From Aquatica leii (lineage: Eukaryota > Arthropoda > Insecta > Coleoptera > Lampyridae), in assembly GCA_035610365.1 (NCBI GenBank), contig CM069433.1, forward strand, positions 168,594,882 through 168,658,881: a DNA stretch of 64,000 bases. Direction: 5' to 3'. Of this stretch, positions 52,601 through 58,600 are shown piece after piece. The notes under the pieces were generated by a model, which did not search any database, was not told where the DNA came from, and worked only from the letters and a program-made list of their open reading frames with translations. Position 1 is the stretch's first letter. Every line of letters begins with the position of its first letter. A program made the position numbers and the translations under genes.

Positions 52601-55600
52601 GCCAATGTCTTGGTAGAAAGTAAAATCATTATTTAGGATGAATGCACAATGACGCACAAACGCGCATTGAAAGCACTCAATAAAACTATAAAAAACCAGC
52701 ACAATGACTTAAGATGCTTTGGAGGCGCAATGATTTTACTATTTAGCGATTTCCGCCTAACACTACCAGTCATTCCAAAATCGATAAATAAACGCTTGCC
52801 TCAGATCATCGACTCTGTGGCGTGATGTAAAAAAACTTCAGCTGACGACAAACATGCCAGTTGCATTGCTAAACAATTCATTTGCTAAATATTTCTCCAA
52901 GAAATTGCCAACTATCGGCAATGGCTCATCAACAAAGTGTTCCCGATCATTTAAACTTCACAATTCAAAACAAAATCGTTGGTCCATTGCATTCTTTTGA
53001 ATATATCGACTGTATAACCAATGAAAACGAAGCAACCAACTATCCAACGGTGGTCATGCTTTGAAATTGGAACCAACCAAAACTATGTAACATAACGCGT
53101 TTGGTGGTGAGAAAATTCATGGGCAATGAGATTCACGCGACGATACTCAAAGGAAAGTTTAAAAGTGAGAAAATTCTCATTCTGAAAATTCCAATGATCG
53201 CAACCAATATGCCATTTCCGATTCGTTTTGCATTTTCCATAACGATCAACAAATCGCAACAATCCTGGAGTGTTTGTAACCTGAATCTAACAAATGTATG
53301 TTTATCTCCTGGTCAATTGTACGTAGTATGTTCACATGCTGGCAAACATGTTCGTTCTCGCACCTGACAACAAAACGAAAAATGTCGTATATTACGATGT
53401 GCTTCAATAAAGAGAACCAAACTAAAACAACGGTTAAAATCCATGACAAAATGCATACAAAAGTGCCTGAAATATTATTTTGTTATAAGGGCAACTCTAT
53501 CAGCATGTGTAAAATTCCGGCCAAATTATATCAAAACAGACAAATAAAAACAACATTAAATGTTAAAAAATACAACAAAGAATGATAAATCTTTGTGGTA
53601 GAATGGAACGGTAACGGAAAGCGTTATGTTATAACAAAATAACAAAAGACAAATTTCAAGTAAAACGCCACATAAATCAACTACTAAAAACAAATGTTCA
53701 AATCAAAAAAAACGAGCAACTTTCACAGAAGAAAAGCAACAAGAACAAAAAACTTTGGTTCTTAAAGTGCAAGGGCCAACGCGCTCTACACGAATATTCA
53801 CCCTGTATGTAAAATAAAACAAGAACTATTTTTTGTGATCATATTCAAGTACATCCATACGACCACTAAATGCTAGAATTATATCAGTATTGAGGTTAAC
53901 ATTGGTATTGGTATAAAAAAATCAATTTTTGTAATGTTACATTTATTAAAATTTAAAAGAAGTACTTCTCTCTTTCTTCCAAATGGGAAAGTAGGTTAAT
54001 TGTTTACTCTGAAATTGTTGTAAAAATAGTTTTAGTTTAGTGGTAAACGATGTAACATTAGCAAACATGTCAAAAACAAATTGTCCCTTCTCTTGCAATG
54101 ACAAGTTTAATTTATTCTGATGTGAAAACATATCAAGAAGAAGAAGAAGAAGAAGAAGAAGAAGAAGAAGAAGAAGAAGAAGAAGAAGAAGAAGAAGAAG
54201 AAGAAGAAGAAAAAGTCGTTCAGCCAATTTTCATCTTGTGGTTCGAAAAATTCATTCAATTTGTTGTTAGCACTTAAAACTTTAATAATTCCATCCAACA
54301 ATTCATTGAATCGCTTTAGCACTTCTGCAAGACTAAGCCACCGTACTTCGGTGTTGTAAAGAATATTAGTAAACTCACAGTCAATGGCTTGCAAAAATGT
54401 TACAAATGGTGGTTTAAAGCTGTTCCTCAAATAAAGTTAACCACCTTTGTTACAACCGATACTACATGTTTAAGATTTAAAACTCTTGTACAAAGGGTTT
54501 CCTGATGAATAATACAATGTAAGAAAATTATTTCATTTTTCCTGTCAAATTAGGACATCCTCTGGTTGTAATGTTAACAATTTTGTCACATTTTATGTTT
54601 ATATTTACGTCGCGGGCCGGACTCAACAAGCTCCGGCGTTTGTCTATGCCTGCGAGTGTAGCAGCATCTTCATTGCAATTTCTCCATTGTTCATTAGTTG
54701 TAATTGTCACAGTATACACCTATTGATTCATGTAAACCCACAGAAAGAAATCGTAAAAATTTAAGTCGAGCGCAACCTGGCGCGCCATAAGTTCCCACCT
54801 ATAATTAATTGTTTAACCAACTTCTGTCTATTAAATCATTGTATCAGAAAACAACATCAGGCAAATACCATAAGTTTGCTATAGTTTCTAAAACAAATTG
54901 AAAAAAGCTTCCCTCAAAAAATGCAAATAGTGTTCACCATTCAGACGACGTAGTAAAACATGAAGTCCAATTAGTTATTTAAAATACCAGCACACACGTT
55001 TACCGAAAATTCTTGCTGAAAAGTATATCTCTTATGGCATGTACGTTTTCATTAGTTTATATATGATTGTTGTGAACAATAAATATGCTTTCTCTGGTAA
55101 GTCCTCCTTCGTCAGTTGTCCGCAAAATAATAGTAATTTTTTCAACCATCCATCCTGTTTACCAGATTGCAAAAACTAAACGCGTTGCACAAAGTAGGAA
55201 TATAACTGTTGGATTTTTGAAGTTCGCCAAACTTAAATATAGTCGAGCTGCAATAGCATCCAAAATATTCTCCTCAACATTCAGTATACGTTAAATCTTA
55301 AGCTTTCGCGGTTGTTATGTTTAAGATTATAAGCGACTTTCGGCTCAGACCGCGTCGTAGTAAAACACACAGACTTAGGCTTGGCCATAGTCTCTTTTTG
55401 AGAGCCAAAACAAGAAGAAGAACTTGGCCTTTGATGTATTGTCGTTCGTGAACCCAAACAAACTGTCGTTTCGCAAGACATTGCAGCTTGCATCATCAGA
55501 GTGCTAAATGTCACTGAAAGAAAAAGTGTAAATGACGATATTTATACCAACAGCGATTAGTGTAATTAGCGAACCTTATCTTTCCGTTACCGCTTGACTG

Positions 55601-58600
55601 ACTTCGTTATTACACGGAGTAAGTGTTTGTGTCCTTTCCAAGAAGGTCAATCTTTGTCTTAGAGGATATAATACTGATAGCCAAGATTTGCTGAGTCATA
55701 AACCGTCTTCTCGGTTCATATTACATGGATGTTTTTCTATTTCCACAGCTTCGCGGATTAGTCTGGGAAAGTATAAAGGAGTTCTAGCCAACACTTTAGT
55801 TTGGTCAAAGTTCAGCGTGTGTCCTTGGTTCCACACGTGTTCTGCCACTGCTGATTTAGTAACTCTGTGGTGTTTGCAGTCAGCCATATGTTCTTTTACT
55901 CTAACTTTAATAGAGCGTCCCGTCTGTCCTATGTTACAATTTAAATCCTTGTATGTGTTGTTTGTGGCCTATTATTAGGAAAAGCTTGTGACCTTGTTTG
56001 TTTTCTATTTTTCAAATCGTATTTTCCCATTTGTTATCTACTATCATTCCTAGTTTTTTTTACTTCCTGTTATTAGCCATTTTGTAATTCACATATAAAG
56101 AGTGTTACTAAGCGCATGGTCGTGCCGATTCACAACCTCGATATTATATCGCTTTAAATTTAAAGGATCTTTGCGAATTGGTGCCTTACTAATTAAAAAT
56201 CGGTCATTATTTTGTGTGATGTGGGTGTATGAGTGACGATTTTCTCGCTTCTGCGGATTTGAGGGCCTGCGTCTTAGAACCTCATGCTAGCTCGCACACC
56301 ACCGAAGAGGTTTGTAGTCCTTTTATCCATATAAAGTCGCTAAGACTTGTTATTATTTCAGCTTGCTCCGTACCATTAGCCTACAATTATTATTATTAAA
56401 TTACAAATATTACCCCTATCTTATCAGTGTACGTTTTGGGAATCTCGTCAAGAGAAGACCTGTGTTTTTTTCCGTTGTCCGAAGAAATAGTGGCCAATGC
56501 ATGTGACTGTGGCCCCATTCGTATATGGGTGTAGGTGTTAGTCGTGGGATCATCAATTGTCCACGTCACTTATAACGTTAGACCAATCATCATTATTGTC
56601 TACTGTTGCGGAAGCCTCCAATTACCACACGAGAATCGATAGCTGTTATCGGAGAGGTATCATCATTGATCAGGTCAGACGTGATTGTTGTGTTGTCCAG
56701 TGCCCGTTTGTATGATAAACATTATATTTTGCATCTTGTAAATGCAGTCTTCTGTTGTAAAGGTCTGAATTAGTTAGGTAGAAAAAGTGAAGGTTACCGT
56801 TGTTAAATATTACCTGTACATATTTAAATATTAGCCCTTCAGGTTTTCAACTGTTTGTTTGCACATTAATTTAATTAGATCAATTCATTTACGTCAATAA
56901 AATTTACCATTTAGCATAGAATATTATCACCATTAATAATAACATGTAAGTTTTGTAAATTCATAAAGTTATTCACTTAAAGAAGGGTTATGCTGCCTTG
57001 TACGCTTGAACTACTGTTGCAAACTAGACCTACTGTGTAAGGTGAAAACAAGAACTACCCCAAAAATTTACTAGATATATCAGGTACTATACCGAGTACC
57101 ACACTGGGTAGATCTAAAGGAAGCGCTTCATTTAGTCCCTTGCCCTTGCAGTCAGAAAACTTACTTTTGGCCAATTTTATTACTGTTTTTTTTCCGTATA
57201 GCAGATCATAATTGAAGGTAATCTTGTTAAACCAAATTCAATAATTATTCATACAGTTTGTGTAATTACCGTCATCATCGACTTTATCGTTATCATCCTC
57301 CTTATCACCCTCATCTATAGTTACTTATTGATACATACGCCAAATTATTTATGTAGTTATATGCACGTTAGTCGTATTGAAGGCAATCTTGTGAAATCAA
57401 ATTCAATCATTCCTATAGTTTGTGTAATTATCGTCATCACCAACATCATCGTTATCATCTTCCTTATCACCCTCATCTATATTTGCTTATTGATAGATAC
57501 GTCAAGTTATTTATGTAGTTATTATATGCACGTTTGTTATTACTATATTTCGAGGTTAACAATATACAATTTATCTATAATCTTATTTTGTTGGGTTTGT
57601 TTTGGGTATCCAACTGGGTCTTGGTTGCCGTTAGGGTTAGTGTACCGAGTCTCAATCTTGCTGTTGTTTCTAGAGCGAGAGCAACCATAACTCCTGAAAA
57701 TTGGCTACTATTTAAAAAAAAATTAATTATCGTTCTTGGCGCCCTTATAGTCACCTTTTGTTTTGGCATTGATGGTTGATGGTTTTCTTGACCCACGACC
57801 ACGAACTAGTCCGGGAGTAGCACAATTGATCGTTAAGAAATATTGAGAACTTACGGTAGAGCATTTAAGATTTATTCCCGAAACGTAATACCTATATAAC
57901 TAAATCCACAGGAACAAGGAATTTTGTAAATACCGGCATGTTTTAGAGCCCCTTGTTTGTCTTTAGCATATGTAAACCAAGTGTTCAGAGTATTCTTAGT
58001 CGTAAAAACAGTTTTGATATCATCTTTCTTTAGCAAACTGCTTATTTTGTCTGTCGAACCCATACAGTATGGTAAATAAGCGGTGCTAGTAGGAGGTAAT
58101 AAGTCTTCTTTGACTTTTGGATTTATTGCTCTTTTCCATGCGTTTTGGATCTTTTTTAACCCGTATCCATTTTGTTGTAGGAACTCCAACAGTGTTTCCT
58201 TTTCTTTTTGTAGGTTTTCATTATCTGACACACGTATGTGATTTAGTCGATGAATATTTTTTCCGTATTGCTAGATCATATAGTTCTCGAGATAAATTTA
58301 AGAGCCGCTTAAGGACTCATCTTGTACATAAGTATTCATTCTACTAGACATTGGCATCGAGTTATTATAAAGCAATATTTTGAAAAGATCTGCCCAATTT
58401 TCGACACTACAGAAATGAAGAATATGGATATTACGACATATTTTGAAACGGTTTTGATAAATTAATATAATGAAACGTTCGAGAAGTTATTCGCAACTTC
58501 GAGAGCCTTCGCGAGGTTTTCTGGACCGTTTACCGAAGGATGTGAAAAATACGGGAACGTTTTGCCAAAGTGTATAAATACTGTGCAAACAAATCCGAGG

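Noticed and set aside
53946..54227. Poly-Leu/poly-Phe protein
   Set aside because: Product of the (AAG)n microsatellite within a hAT relic.
57211..57540. Possible CRISPR-like or satellite array
   Set aside because: Only two copies with a 165 bp period and no spacer structure; a simple tandem duplication.
57590..57660. Stretch with gttagggttagtg as possible telomeric repeat or tRNA-like sequence
   Set aside because: Only one and a half TTAGGG-like units and no cloverleaf could be folded.
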